From: Litoditis marina
Taxonomy: Eukaryota > Nematoda > Chromadorea > Rhabditida > Rhabditidae
Reading direction: 5' to 3'
Length of the DNA stretch: 64,000 nt
Assembly: GCA_964036275.1 (NCBI GenBank)
Contig: CAXIWQ010000361.1
Location: forward strand, 1-64,000
Position numbers and translations under genes: made by a program. Below, piece after piece: positions 1 to 15,082 of this stretch. Positions within the stretch are counted from its first letter, which is position 1. Every line of letters begins with the position of its first letter. The notes under the pieces are model-generated. The model saw nothing but the letters and a program-made list of their open reading frames with translations. It was not told the origin of the DNA and ran no database searches.

Positions 1-3000
1 TCATTCGTATGCCCATGAGAGGTGAGGTAAAGCAAGAAGTTTTTAGACCCTAACTTTGTTCTGATGAATGAAATGGTCTGAAAGTTACAGACTATTACCA
101 ACCTTGTTAACACTCTAACATACACAAAAATCAGGCCAAACCGTTTATTACTTCTAAAGATATCGCCCAAAGCGCATCTCATTCGTATGCTCATGAGAGG
201 TGAGGTTAAAGCAAGAAGTTTTTAGACCCTAACTTTGTTTCTGATAAATGAAATTGTCTGAAAGTTACAGACTATTATTAACCTTGTTAACTCTCTAACA
301 TACACAAAAATCAGGCCAAACCGTTTATTACTTCTAAAGATATCGCCCAAAGCGCATCTCATTCGTATGCCCATGAGAGGTGAGGTTAAGCAAGAAGTTT
401 TTAGACCCTAACTTTGTTTCTGATAAATGAAATTGTCTGAAAGTTACAGACTATTACCAACCTTGTTAACTCTCTAACATATACAAAAATCAGGCCAAAC
501 CGTTTATTACTTCTGAAGATATCGCCCAAAGCGCATCTCATTCGTATGCCCATGAGAGGTGAGGTTAAGCAAGAAGTTTTTAGACCCTAACTTTGTTTCT
601 GATAAATGAAATTGTCTGAAAGTTACAGACTATTATTAACCTTGTTAATTCTCTAACATATACAAAAATCAGGCCAAACCGTTTATTACTTCTAAAGATG
701 TCGCCCAAAGCGCATCTCATTTGTATGCCCATGAGAGGTGAGGTTAAGCAAGAAGTTTTTAGACCCTAACTTTGTTTCTGATAAATGAAATTGTCTGAAA
801 GTTACAGACTATCATCAACCTTGTTAACTCCTCTAACCTATACAAAATCAGGCCAAACCGTTTATTACTTCTAAACATATCGCCCAAAGCGCATCTCATT
901 CGTATGCTCATGAGAGGTGAGGTTAAGCCAGAAGTTTTTAGACCCTAACTTTGTTTCTGATAAATGAAATTGTCTGAAAGTTACAAACTATTACCAACCT
1001 TGTTAACTCTCTAACATATACAAAAATCAGGCCAAACCGTTTATTACTTCTAAAGATATCGCCCAAAGCGCATCTCATTCGAATGCCCATGAGAGGTGAG
1101 GTAAAGCAAGAAGTTTTTAGACCCTAACTTTGTTTCTGATGAATGAAATGGTCTGAAAGTTACAGACTATTACCAACCCTTGTTAACTCTCTAACATACA
1201 CAAAAATCAGGCCAAACCGTTTATTACTTCTAAAGATATCGCCCAAAGCGCATCTCATTCGTATGCCCATGAGAGGTGAGGGTTAAGCAAGAAGTTTTTA
1301 GACCCTAACTTTGTTTCTGATAAATGAAATTGTCTGAAAGTTACAGACTATTACCAACCTTGTTAACTCTCTAAAATATACAAAAATCAGGCCAAACCGT
1401 TTATTACTTCTGAAGATATCGCCCAAAGCGCATCTCATTCGTATGCCCATGAGAGGTGAGGTTAAGCAAGAAGTTTTTAGACCCTAACTTTGTTTCTGAT
1501 AAATGAAATTGTCTGAAAGTTACAAACAATTACCAACCTTGTTAACTCTCTAACATATACAAAAATCAGGTTAAACCGTTTATTACTTCTAAAGATATCG
1601 CCCAAAGCGCATCTCATTCGTATGCCCATGAGAGGTGAGGTTAAGCAAGAAGTTTTTAGACCCTAACTTTGTTTCTGATAAATGAAATTGTCTGAAGTTA
1701 CAGACTATTACCAACCTTGTTAACTCTCTAAAATATACAAAAATCAGGCCAAACCGTTTATTACTTCTGAAGATATCGCCCAAAGCGCATCTCATTCGTA
1801 TGCCCATGAGAGGTGAGGTTAAGCAAGAAGTTTTAGACCCTAACTTTGTTTCTGATAAATGAAATTGTCTGAAAGTTACAAACAATTACCAACCTTGTTA
1901 ACTCTCTAACATATACAAAAATCAGGTTTAAACCGTTTATTACTTCTAAAGATATCGCCCAAAGCGCATCTCATTCGTATGCCATGAGAGGTGAGGTTAA
2001 GCAAGAAGTTTTTAGACCCTAACTTTGTTTCTGATAAATGAAATTGTCTGAAAGTTACCAACAATTACCAACCTTGTTAACTCTCTAACATATACAAAAA
2101 TCAGGCCAAACCGTTTATTACTTCTAAAGATATCGCCCAAAGCGCATCTCATTCGTATGCCCATGAGAGGTGAGGTAAAGCAAGAAGTTTTTAGACCCTA
2201 ACTTTGTTTCTGATGAATGAAATGGTCTGAAAGTTACAGGACTATTACCAACCTTGTTAACTCTCTAACATACACAAAAATCAGGCCAAACCGTTTATTA
2301 CTTCTAAAGATATCGCCCAAAGCGCATCTCATTCGTATGCTCATGAGAGGTGAGGTTAAGCAAGAAGTTTTTAGACCCTAACTTTGTTTCTCATAAATGA
2401 AATTGTCTGAAAGTTACAAACATATACCAACCTTGTTAACTCTCTAACATATACAAAAATCAGGCCAAACCGTTTATTACTTCTAAAGATATCGCCCAAA
2501 GCGCATCTCATTCGTATGCCCATGAGAGGTGAGGTTAAGCAAGAAGTTTTTAGACCCTAACTTTGTTTCTGATAAATGAAATTGTCTGAAAGTTACAGAC
2601 TATTATTAACCTTGTTAATTCTCTAACATATACGAAAATCAGGCCAAACCGTTTATTACTTCTAAAGATGTCGCCCAAAGCGCATCTCATTTGTATGCCC
2701 ATGAGAGGTGAGGTTAAGCAAGAAGTTTTTAGACCCTAACTTTGTTTCTGATAAATGAAATTGTCTGAAAGTTACAGACTATTACCAACCCTGTTAACTC
2801 TCTAACATACACAAAAATCAGGCCAAACCGTTTATTACTTCTAAAGATATCGCCCAAAGCGCATCTCATTCGTATGCCCATGAGAGGTGAGGTTAAGCAA
2901 GAAGTTTTTAGACCCTAACTTTGTTTCTGATAAATGAAATTGTCTGAAAGTTACAGACTATTACCAACCTTGTTAACTCTCTAAAATATACAAAAATCAG

Positions 3001-6000
3001 GCCAAACCGTTTATTACTTCTGAAGATATCGCCCAAAGCGCATCTCATTCGTATGCCCATGAGAGGTGAGGTTAAGCAAGAAGTTTTTAGACCCTAACTT
3101 TGTTTCTGATAAATGAAATTGTCTGAAAGTTACAAACAATTACCAACCTTGTTAACTCTCTAACATATACAAAAATCAGGTTAAACCGTTTATTACTTCT
3201 AAAGATATCGCCCAAAGCGCATCTCATTCGTATGCCCATGAGAGGTGAGGTTAAGCAAGAAGTTTTTAGACCCCTAACTTTGTTTCTGATAAATGAAATT
3301 GTCTGAAAGTTACAGACTATTACCAACCTTGTTAACTCTCTAAAATATACAAAAATCAGGCCAAACCGTTTATTACTTCTGAAGATATCGCCCAAAGCGC
3401 ATCTCATTCGTATGCCCATGAGAGGTGAGGTTAAGCAAGAAGTTTTTAGACCCTAACTTTGTTTCTGATAAATGAAATTGTCTGAAAGTTACAAACAATT
3501 ACCAACCTTGTTAACTCTCTAACATATACAAAAATCAGGTTAAACCGTTTATTACTTCTAAAGATATCGCCCCAAAGCGCATCTCATTCGTATGCCCATG
3601 AGAGGTGAGGTTAAGCAAGAAGTTTTTAGACCCTAACTTTGTTTCTGATAAATGAAATTGTCTGAAAGTTACAAACAATTACCAACCTTGTTAACTCTCT
3701 AACATATACAAAAATCAGGCCAAACCGTTTATTACTTCTAAAGATATCGCCCAAAGCGCATCTCATTCGTATGCCCATGAGAGGTGAGGTAAAGCAAGAA
3801 GTTTTTAGACCCTAACTTTGTTTCTGATGAATGAAATGGTCTGAAAGTTACAGACTATTACCAACTTTGTTAACTCTCTAACATACACAAAAATCAGGCC
3901 AAACCGTTTATTACTTCTAAAGATATCGCCCAAAGCGCATCTCATTCGTATGCCCATGAGAGGTGAGGTTAAGCAAGAAGTTTTTTAGACCCTAACTTTG
4001 TTTCTGATAAATGAAATTGTCTGAAAGTTACAGACTATTACCAACCTTGTTAACTCTCTAAAATATACAAAAATCAGGCCAAACCGTTTATTACTTCTGA
4101 AGATATCGCCCAAAGCGCATCTCATTCGTATGCCCATGAGAGGTGAGGTTAAGCAAGAAGTTTTTAGACCCTAACTTTGTTCTGATAAATGAAATTGTCT
4201 GAAAGTTACAGACTATTACCAACCTTGTTAACTCTCTAAAATATACAAAAATCAGGCCAAACCGTTTATTACTTCTGAAGATATCGCCCAAAGCGCATCT
4301 CATTCGTATGCCCATGAGAGGTGAGGTTAAGCAAGAAGTTTTTAGACCCTAACTTTGTTTCTGATAAATGAAATTGTCTGAAAGTTACAAACAATTACCA
4401 ACCTTGTTAACTCTCTAACATATACAAAAATCAGGTTAAACCGTTTATTACTTCTAAAGATATCGCCCAAAGCGCATCTCATTCGTATGCCCATGAGAGG
4501 TGAGGTTAAGCAAGAAGTTTTTAGACCCTAACTTTGTTTCTGATAAATGAAATTGTCTGAAAGTTACAGACTATTACCAACCTTGTTAACTCTCTAAAAT
4601 ATACAAAAATCAGGCCAAACCGTTTATTACTTCTGAAGATATCGCCCAAAGCGCATCTCATTCGTATGCCCATGAGAGGTGAGGTTAAGCAAGAAGTTTT
4701 TAGACCCTAACTTTGTTTCTGATAAATGAAATTGTCTGAAAGTTACAAACAATTACCACCTTGTTAACTCTCTAACATATACAAAAATCAGGTTAAACCG
4801 TTTATTACTTCTAAAGATATCGCCCAAAGCGCATCTCATTCGTATGCCCATGAGAGGTGAGGTTAAGCAAGAAGTTTTTAGACCCTAACTTTGTTTCTGA
4901 TAAATGAAATTGTCTGAAAGTTACAAACAATTACCAACCTTGTTAACTCTCTAACATATACAAAAATCAGGCCAAACCGTTTATTACTTCTAAAGATATC
5001 GCCCAAAGCGCATCTCATTCGTATGCCCATGAGAGGTGAGGTAAAGCAAGAAGTTTTTAGACCCTAACTTTGTTTCTGATGAATGAAATGGTCTGAAAGT
5101 TACAGACTATTACCAACTTTGTTAACTCTCTAACATACACAAAAATCAGGCCAAACCGTTTATTACTTCTAAAGATATCGCCCAAAGCGCATCTCATTCG
5201 TATGCCCATGAGAGGTGAGGTTAAGCAAGAAGTTTTTAGACCCTAACTTTGTTTCTGATAAATGAAATTGTCTGAAAGTTACAGACTATTACCACCCTTG
5301 TTAACTCTCTAAAATTACAAAAATCAGGCCAAACCGTTTATTACTTCTGAAGATATCGCCCAAAGCGCATCTCATTCGTATGCCCATGAGAGGTGAGGTT
5401 AAGCAAGAAGTTTTTAGACCCTAACTTTGTTTCTGATAAATGAAATTGTCTGAAAGTTACAAACAATTACCAACCTTGTTAACTCTCTAACATATACAAA
5501 AATCAGGTTAAACCGTTTATTACTTCTAAAGATATCGCCCAAAGCGCATCTCATTCGTATGCCCATGAGAGGTGAGGTTAAGCAAGAAGTTTTTAGACCC
5601 TAACTTTGTTTCTGATAAATGAAATTGTCTGAAAGTTACAGACTATTACCAACCTTGTTAACTCTCTAACATATACAAAAATCAGGTTAAACCGTTTATT
5701 ACTTCTAAAGATATCGCCCAAAGCGCATCTCATTCGTATGCCCATGAGAGGTGAGGTTAAGCAAGAAGTTTTTAGACCCTAACTTTGTTTCTGATAAATG
5801 AAATTGTCTGAAAGTTACAAACAATTACCAACCTTGTTAACTCTCTAACATATACAAAAATCAGGCCAAACCGTTTATTACTTCTAAAGATATCGCCCAA
5901 AGCGCATCTCATTCGTATGCCCATGAGAGGTGAGGTAAAGCAAGAAGTTTTTAGACCCTAACTTTGTTTCTGATGAATGAAATGGTCTGAAAGTTACAGA

Positions 6001-9000
6001 CTATTACCAACTTTGTTAACTCTCTAACATACACAAAAATCAGGCCAAACCGTTTATTACTTCTAAAGATATCGCCCAAAGCGCATCTCATTCGTATGCC
6101 CATGAGAGGTGAGGTTAAGCAAGAAGTTTTTAGACCCTAACTTTGTTTCTGATAAATGAAATTGTCTGAAAGTTACAGACTATTACCAACCTTGTTAACT
6201 CTCTAAAATATACAAAAATCAGGCCAAACCGTTTATTACTTCTGAAGATATCGCCCAAAGCGCATCTCATTCGTATGCCCATGAGAGGTGAGGTTAAGCA
6301 AGAAGTTTTTAGACCCTAACTTTGTTTCTGATAAATGAAATTGTCTGAAAGTTACAAACAATTACCCACCTTGTTAACTCTCTAACATATACAAAAATCA
6401 GGTTAAACCGTTTATTACTTCTAAAGATATCGCCCAAAGCGCATCTCATTCGTATGCCCATGAGAGGTGAGGTTAAGCAAGAAGTTTTTAGACCCTAACT
6501 TTGTTTCTGATAAATGAAATTGTCTGAAAGTTACAGACTATTATTAACCTTGTTAATTCTCTAACATATACAAAAATCAGGCCAAACCGTTTATTACTTC
6601 TAAAGATGTCGCCCAAAGCGCATCTCATTTGTATGCCCATGAGAGGTGAGGTTAAGCAAGAAGTTTTTTAGACCCTAACTTTGTTTCTGATAAATGAAAT
6701 TGTCTGAAAGTTACAAACAATTACCAACCTTGTTAACTCTCTAACATATACAAAAATCAGGTTAAACCGTTTATTACTTCTAAAGATATCGCCCAAAGCG
6801 CATCTCATTCGTATGCCCATGAGAGGTGAGGTTAAGCAAGAAGTTTTTAGACCCTAACTTTGTTTCTGATAAATGAAATTGTCTGAAAGTTACAGACTAT
6901 TATTAACCTTGTTAATTCTCTAACATATACAAAAATCAGGCCAAACCGTTTATTACTTCTGAAGATATCGCCCAAAGCGCATCTCATTCGTATGCCCATG
7001 AGAGGTGAGGTTAAGCAAGAAGTTTTTAGACCCTAACTTTGTTTCTGATGAATGAAATGGTCTGAAAGTTACAGACTATTACCAACTTTGTTAACTCTCT
7101 AACATACACAAAAATCAGGCCAAACCGTTTATTACTTCTAAAGATATCGCCCAAAGCGCATCTCATTCGTATGCCCATGAGAGGTGAGGTTAAGCAAGAA
7201 GTTTTAGACCCTAACTTTGTTTCTGATAAATGAAATTGTCTGAAAGTTACAGACTATTACCAACCTTGTTAACTCTCTAAAATATACAAAAATCAGGCCA
7301 AACCGTTTATTACTTCTGAAGATATCGCCCAAAGCGCATCTCATTCGTATGCCCATGAGAGGTGAGGTTAAGCAAGAAGTTTTTAGACCCTAACTTGGTT
7401 TCTGATAAATGAAATTGTCTGAAAGTTACAAACAATTACCAACCTTGTTAACTCTCTAACATATACAAAAATCAGGTTAAACCGTTTATTACTTCTAAAG
7501 ATATCGCCCAAAGCGCATCTCATTCGTATGCCCATGAGAGGTGAGGTAAGCAAGAAGTTTTTAGACCCTAACTTTGTTTCTGATAAATGAAATTGTCTGA
7601 AAGTTACAGACTATTACCAACCTTGTTAACTCTCTAAAATATACAAAAATCAGGCCAAACCGTTTATTACTTCTGAAGATATCGCCCAAAGCGCATCTCA
7701 TTCGTATGCCCATGAGAGGTGAGGTTAAGCAAGAAGTTTTTAGACCCCTAACTTTGTTTCTGATAAATGAAATTGTCTGAAAGTTACAAACAATTACCAA
7801 CCTTGTTAACTCTCTAACATATACAAAAATCAGGTTAAACCGTTTATTACTTCTAAAGATATCGCCCAAAGCGCATCTCATTCGTATGCCCATGAGAGGT
7901 GAGGTTAAGCAAGAAGTTTTTAGACCCTAACTTTGTTTCTGATAAATGAAATTGTCTGAAAGTTACAGACTATTACCAACCTTGTTAACTCTCTAACATA
8001 TACAAAAATCAGGTTAAACCGTTTATTACTTCTAAAGATATCGCCCAAAGCGCATCTCATTCGTATGCCCATGAGAGGTGAGGTTAAGCAAGAAGTTTTT
8101 AGACCCTAACTTTGTTTCTGATAAATGAAATTGTCTGAAAGTTACAAACAATTACCAACCTTGTTAACTCTCTAACATATACAAAAATCAGGCCAAACCG
8201 TTTATTACTTCTAAAGATATCGCCCAAAGCGCATCTCATTCGTATGCCCATGAGAGGTGAGGTAAAGCAAGAAGTTTTTAGACCCTAACTTTGTTTCTGA
8301 TGAATGAAATGGTCTGAAAGTTACAGACTATTACCAACTTTGTTAACCTCTCTAACATACACAAAAATCAGGCCAAACCGTTTATTACTTCTAAAGATAT
8401 CGCCCAAAGCGCATCTCATTCGTATGCCATGAGAGGTGAGGTTAAGCAAGAAGTTTTTAGACCCTAACTTTGTTTCTGATAAATGAAATTGTCTGAAAGT
8501 TACAGACTATTACCAACCTTGTTAACTCTCTAAAATATACAAAAATCAGGCCAAACCGTTTATTACTTCTGAAGATATCGCCCAAAGCGCATCTCATTCG
8601 TATGCCCATGAGAGGTGAGGTTAAGCAAGAAGTTTTTAGACCCTAACTTTGTTTCTGATAATGAAATTGTCTGAAAGTTACAAACAATTACCAACCTTGT
8701 TAACTCTCTAACATATACAAAAATCAGGTTAAACCGTTTATTACTTCTAAAGATATCGCCCAAAGCGCATCTCATTCGTATGCCCATGAGAGGTGAGGTA
8801 AAGCAAGAAGTTTTTAGACCCTAACTTTGTTTCTGATGAATGAAATGGTCTGAAAGTTACAGACTATTACCAACTTTGTTAACTCTCTAACATACACAAA
8901 AATCAGGCCAAACCGTTTATTACTTCTAAAGATATCGCCCAAAGCGCATCTCATTCGTATGCCCATGAGAGGTGAGGTTAAGCAAGAAGTTTTTAGACCC

Positions 9001-12000
9001 TAACTTTGTTTCTGATAAATGAAATTGTCTGAAAGTTACAGACTATTACCAACCTTGTTAACTCTCTAAAATATACAAAAATCAGGCCAAACCGTTTATT
9101 ACTTCTGAAGATATCGCCCAAAGCGCATCTCATTCGTATGCCCATGAGAGGTGAGGTTAAGCAAGAAGTTTTAGACCCTAACTTTGTTTCTGATAAATGA
9201 AATTGTCTGAAAGTTACAAACAATTACCAACCTTGTTAACTCTCTAACATATACAAAAATCAGGTTAAACCGTTTATTACTTCTAAAGATATCGCCCAAA
9301 GCGCATCTCATTCGTATGCCCCATGAGAGGTGAGGTTAAGCAAGAAGTTTTTAGACCCTAACTTTGTTTCTGATAAATGAAATTGTCTGAAAGTTACAGA
9401 CTATTATTAACCTTGTTAATTCTCTAACATATACAAAAATCAGGCCAAACCGTTTATTACTTCTAAAGATGTCGCCCAAAGCGCATCTCATTTGTATGCC
9501 CATGAGAGGTGAGGTTAAGCAAGAAGTTTTTAGACCCTAACTTTGTTTCTGATAAATGAAATTGTCTGAAAGTTACAAACAATTACCCAACCTTGTTAAC
9601 TCTCTAACATATACAAAAATCAGGTTAAACCGTTTATTACTTCTAAAGATATCGCCCAAAGCGCATCTCATTCGTATGCCCATGAGAGGTGAGGTTAAGC
9701 AAGAAGTTTTTAGACCCTAACTTGTTTCTGATAAATGAAATTGTCTGAAAGTTACAGACTATTATTAACCTTGTTAATTCTCTAACATATACAAAAATCA
9801 GGCCAAACCGTTTATTACTTCTGAAGATATCGCCCAAAGCGCATCTCATTCGTATGCCCATGAGAGGTGAGGTTAAGCAAGAAGTTTTTAGACCCTAACT
9901 TTGTTTCTGATAAATGAAATTGTCTGAAAGTTACAGACTATTATTAACCTTGTTAATTCTCTAACATATACAAAAATCAGGCCAAACCGTTTATTACTTC
10001 TAAAGATGTCGCCCAAAGCGCATCTCATTTGTATGCCCATGAGAGGTGAGGTTAAGCAAGAAGTTTTTAGACCCTAACTTTGTTTCTGATAAATGAAATT
10101 GTCTGAAAGTTACAGACTACCAACCTTGTTAACTCTCTAAAATATACAAAAATCAGGCCAAACCGTTTATTACTTCTGAAGATATCGCCCAAAGCGCATC
10201 TCATTCGTATGCCCATGAGAGGTGAGGTTAAGCAAGAAGTTTTTAGACCCTAACTTTGTTTCTGATAAATGAAATTGTCTGAAAGTTACAAACAATTACC
10301 AACCTTGTTAACTCTCTAACATATACAAAAATCAGGTTAAACCGTTTATTACTTCTAAAGATATCGCCCAAAGCGCATCTCATTCGTATGCCCATGAGAG
10401 GTGAGGTTAAGCAAGAAGTTTTTAGACCCTAACTTTGTTTCTGATAAATGAAATTGTCTGAAAGTTACAGACTATTACCAACCTTGTTAACTCTCTAACA
10501 TATACAAAAATCAGGTTAACCGTTTATTACTTCTAAAGATATCGCCCAAAGCGCATCTCATTCGTATGCCCATGAGAGGTGAGGTTAAGCAAGAAGTTTT
10601 TAGACCCTAACTTTGTTTCTGATAAATGAAATTGTCTGAAAGTTACAAACAATTACCAACCTTGTTAACTCTCTAACATATACAAAAATCAGGCCAAACC
10701 GTTTATTACTTCTAAAGATATCGCCCAAAGCGCATCTCATTCGTATGCCCATGAGAGGTGAGGTAAAGCAAGAAGTTTTTAGACCCTAACTTTGTTTCTG
10801 ATGAATGAAATGGTCTGAAAGTTACAGACTATTACCAACTTTGTTAACTCTCTAACATACACAAAAATCAGGCCAAACCGTTTATTACTTCTAAAGATAT
10901 CGCCCAAAGCGCATCTCATTCGTATGCCCATGAGAGGTGAGGTTAAGCAAGAAGTTTTTAGACCCTAACTTTGTTTCTGATAAATGAAATTGTCTGAAAG
11001 TTACAGACTATTACAACCTTGTTAACTCTCTAAAATATACAAAAATCAGGCCAAACCGTTTATTACTTCTGAAGATATCGCCCAAAGCGCATCTCATTCG
11101 TATGCCCATGAGAGGTGAGGTTAAGCAAGAAGTTTTTAGACCCTAACTTTGTTTCTGATAAATGAAATTGTCTGAAAGTTACAAACAATTACCAACCTTG
11201 TTAACTCTCTAACATATACAAAAATCAGGTAAACCGTTTATTACTTCTAAAGATATCGCCCAAAGCGCATCTCATTCGTATGCCCATGAGAGGTGAGGTT
11301 AAGCAAGAAGTTTTTAGACCCTAACTTTGTTTCTGATAAATGAAATTGTCTGAAAGTTACAGACTATTATTAACCTTGTTAATTCTCTAACATATACAAA
11401 AATCAGGCCAAACCGTTTATTACTTCTAAAGATGTCGCCCAAAGCGCATCTCATTTGTATGCCCATGAGAGGTGAGGTTAAGCAAGAAGTTTTTAGACCC
11501 TAACTTTGTTTCTGATAAATGAAATTGTCTGAAAGTTACAAACAATTACCAACCTTGTTAACTCTCTAACATATACAAAAATCAGGTTAAACCGTTTATT
11601 ACTTCTAAAGATATCGCCCAAAGCGCATCTCATTCGTATGCCCATGAGAGGTGAGGTTAAGCAAGAAGTTTTTAGACCCTAACTTTGTTTCTGATAAATG
11701 AAATTGTCTGAAAGTTACAGACTATTATTAACCTTGTTAATTCTCTAACATATACAAAAATCAGGCCAAACCGTTTATTACTTCTGAAGATATCGCCCAA
11801 AGCGCATCTCATTCGTATGCCCATGAGAGGTGAGGTTAAGCAAGAAGTTTTTAGACCCTAACTTTGTTTCTGATAAATGAAATTGTCTGAAAGTTACAGA
11901 CTATTATTAACCTTGTTAATTCTCTAACATATACAAAAATCAGGCCAAACCGTTTATTACTTCTAAAGATGTCGCCCAAAGCGCATCTCATTTGTATGCC

Positions 12001-13600
12001 CATGAGAGGTGAGGTTAAGCAAGAAGTTTTTAGACCCTAACTTTGTTTCTGATAAATGAAATTGTCTGAAAGTTACAGACTATCACAACCTTGTTAACTC
12101 TCTAACATATACAAAAATCAGGCCAAACCGTTTATTACTTCTAAACATATCGCCCAAAGCGCATCTCATTCGTATGCTCATGAGAGGTGAGGTTAAGCAA
12201 GAAGTTTTTAGACCCTAACTTTGTTTCTGATAAATGAAATTGTCTGAAAGTTACAAACAATTACCAACCTTGTTAACTCTCTAACATATACAAAAATCAG
12301 GCCAAACCGTTTATTACTTCTAAAGATATCGCCCAAAGCGCATCTCATTCGTATGCCCATGAGAGGTGAGGTAAAGCAAGAAGTTTTTAGACCCTAACTT
12401 TGTTTCTGATGAATGAAATGGTCTGAAAGTTACAGACTATTACCAACCTTGTTAACTCTCTAACATACACAAAAATCAGGCCCAAACCGTTTATTACTTC
12501 TAAAGATATCGCCCAAAGCGCATCTCATTCGTATGCCCATGAGAGGTGAGGTTAAGCAAGAAGTTTTTAGACCCTAACTTTGTTTCTGATAAATGAAATT
12601 GTCTGAAAGTTACAGACTATTACCAACCTTGTTAACTCTCTAAAATATACAAAAATCAGGCCAAACCGTTTATTACTTCTGAAGATATCGCCCAAAGCGC
12701 ATCTCATTCGTATGCCCATGAGAGGTGAGGTTAAGCAAGAAGTTTTTAGACCCTAACTTTGTTTCTGATAAATGAAATTGTCTGAAAGTTACAAACAATT
12801 ACCAACCTTGTTAACTCTCTAACATATACAAAAATCAGGTTAAACCGTTTATTACTTCTAAAGATATCGCCCAAAGCGCATCTCATTCGTATGCCCATGA
12901 GAGGTGAGGTTAAGCAAGAAGTTTTTAGACCCTAACTTTTGTTTCTGATAAATGAAATTGTCTGAAAGTTACAGACTATTATTAACCTTGTTAATTCTCT
13001 AACATATACAAAAATCAGGCCAAACCGTTTATTACTTCTAAAGATATCGCCCAAAGCGCATCTCATTCGTATGCTCATGAGAGGTGAGGTTAAGCAAGAA
13101 GTTTTTAGACCCTAACTTTGTTTCTGATAAATGAAATTGTCTGAAAGTTACAAACAATTACCAACCTTGTTAACTCTCTAACATATACAAAAATCAGGCC
13201 AAACCGTTTATTACTTCTAAAGATATCGCCCAAAGCGCATCTCATTCGTATGCCCATGAGAGGTGAGGTTAAGCAAGAAGTTTTTAGACCCTAACTTTGT
13301 TTCTGATAAATGAAATTGTCTGAAAGTTACAGACTATTACCAACCTTGTTAACTCTCTAACATATACAAAAATCAGGCCAAACCGTTTATTACTTCTAAA
13401 GATATCGCCCAAAGCGCATCTCATTCGTATGCCCATGAGAGGTGAGGTTAAGCAAGAAGTTTTTAGACCCTAACTTTGTTTCTGATAAATGAAATTGTCT
13501 GAAGTTACAGACTATTATTAACCTTGTTAATTCTCTAACATATACAAAAATCAGGCCAAACCGTTTATTACTTCTAAGATGTCGCCCAAAGCGCATCTCA
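1..13600. repeat. Array A left part, rich in single-base indels
   Basis: The same 179-bp satellite, but with isolated one-base insertions or deletions roughly every few hundred bases, mostly in homopolymers. Examples: GTTAAAGC near 207, GTTAAGCCAG near 930, TATGCCATG near 1980, GACCCCTAAC near 3270 and 7744, CGCCCCAAAG near 3570, AGTTTTTTAG near 3980 and 6661, CTTGGTTTC near 7395, GATAATGAA near 8658, GGCCCAAACC near 12480 and CTAAGATG near 13575. A 4-bp loss changes GACTATTACC to GACTACC near 10116. Such changes are almost absent from ~13.6 kb to ~45 kb. The region may be an older, less homogenised array flank or a less well polished part of the assembly. Confidence 0.8.
177..198. repeat. 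Conserved monomer hairpin TCTCAT/ATGAGA (representative)
   Basis: In nearly every array A monomer, TCTCAT (here 177-182) and ATGAGA (193-198) form a perfect 6-bp inverted repeat around a 10-base loop. The loop reads TCGTATGCCC or TCGTATGCTC; one subtype has TTGTATGCCC. The arms hardly vary although the loop does. This lies in the most conserved part of the monomer and could be a protein-binding dyad; no known motif is matched. Confidence 0.6.
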
Positions 13601-15082
13601 TTTGTATGCCCATGAGAGGTGAGGTTAAGCAAGAAGTTTTTAGACCCTAACTTTGTTTCTGATAAATGAAATTGTCTGAAAGTTACAAACAATTACCAAC
13701 CTTGTTAACTCTCTAACATATACAAAAATCAGGTTAAACCGTTTATTACTTCTAAAGATATCGCCCAAAGCGCATCTCATTCGTATGCCCATGAGAGGTG
13801 AGGTTAAGCAAGAAGTTTTTAGACCCTAACTTTGTTTCTGATAAATGAAATTGTCTGAAAGTTACAGACTATTATTAACCTTGTTAATTCTCTAACATAT
13901 ACAAAAATCAGGCCAAACCGTTTATTACTTCTGAAGATATCGCCCAAAGCGCATCTCATTCGTATGCCCATGAGAGGTGAGGTTAAGCAAGAAGTTTTTA
14001 GACCCTAACTTTGTTTCTGATAAATGAAATTGTCTGAAAGTTACAGACTATTATTAACCTTGTTAATTCTCTAACATATACAAAAATCAGGCCAAACCGT
14101 TTATTACTTCTAAAGATGTCGCCCAAAGCGCATCTCATTTGTATGCCCATGAGAGGTGAGGTTAAGCAAGAAGTTTTTAGACCCTAACTTTGTTTCTGAT
14201 AAATGAAATTGTCTGAAAGTTACAGACTATCATCAACCTTGTTAACTCTCTAACATATACAAAAATCAGGCCAAACCGTTTATTACTTCTAAACATATCG
14301 CCCAAAGCGCATCTCATTCGTATGCTCATGAGAGGTGAGGTTAAGCAAGAAGTTTTTAGACCCTAACTTTGTTTCTGATAAATGAAATTGTCTGAAAGTT
14401 ACAAACAATTACCAACCTTGTTAACTCTCTAACATATACAAAAATCAGGCCAAACCGTTTATTACTTCTAAAGATATCGCCCAAAGCGCATCTCATTCGT
14501 ATGCCCATGAGAGGTGAGGTAAAGCAAGAAGTTTTTAGACCCTAACTTTGTTTCTGATGAATGAAATGGTCTGAAAGTTACAGACTATTACCAACCTTGT
14601 TAACTCTCTAACATACACAAAAATCAGGCCAAACCGTTTATTACTTCTAAAGATATCGCCCAAAGCGCATCTCATTCGTATGCCCATGAGAGGTGAGGTT
14701 AAGCAAGAAGTTTTTAGACCCTAACTTTGTTTCTGATAAATGAAATTGTCTGAAAGTTACAGACTATTACCAACCTTGTTAACTCTCTAAAATATACAAA
14801 AATCAGGCCAAACCGTTTATTACTTCTGAAGATATCGCCCAAAGCGCATCTCATTCGTATGCCCATGAGAGGTGAGGTTAAGCAAGAAGTTTTTAGACCC
14901 TAACTTTGTTTCTGATAAATGAAATTGTCTGAAAGTTACAAACAATTACCAACCTTGTTAACTCTCTAACATATACAAAAATCAGGTTAAACCGTTTATT
15001 ACTTCTAAAGATATCGCCCAAAGCGCATCTCATTCGTATGCCCATGAGAGGTGAGGTTAAGCAAGAAGTTTTTAGACCCTAA
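12936..15082. repeat. Array A HOR, 12-monomer version
   Basis: Starts at the first AACTTTTGTTTCTG variant (four T instead of three), a marker that recurs at 12936, 15083, 20095, 24750, 31732 and 36387 (position of the C). This block is ~2,147 bp (12 monomers). Its first three monomer types match the first three of the longer blocks, and its last nine match the last nine of the 28-monomer block. It is an internally deleted, or ancestral shorter, form of the HOR. Two single-base deletions (near 13502 and 13575) occur in its fourth monomer. Confidence 0.7.

Noticed and set aside
1589..13692. Minus-strand frames of 72-110 codons in array A (MGIRMRCALGDIFRSNKRF...)
   Set aside because: They are the 179-bp monomer read in reverse, extended only where a one-base indel or a two-monomer read-through delays a stop. 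They have no consistent start or end, and 179 is not a multiple of 3.
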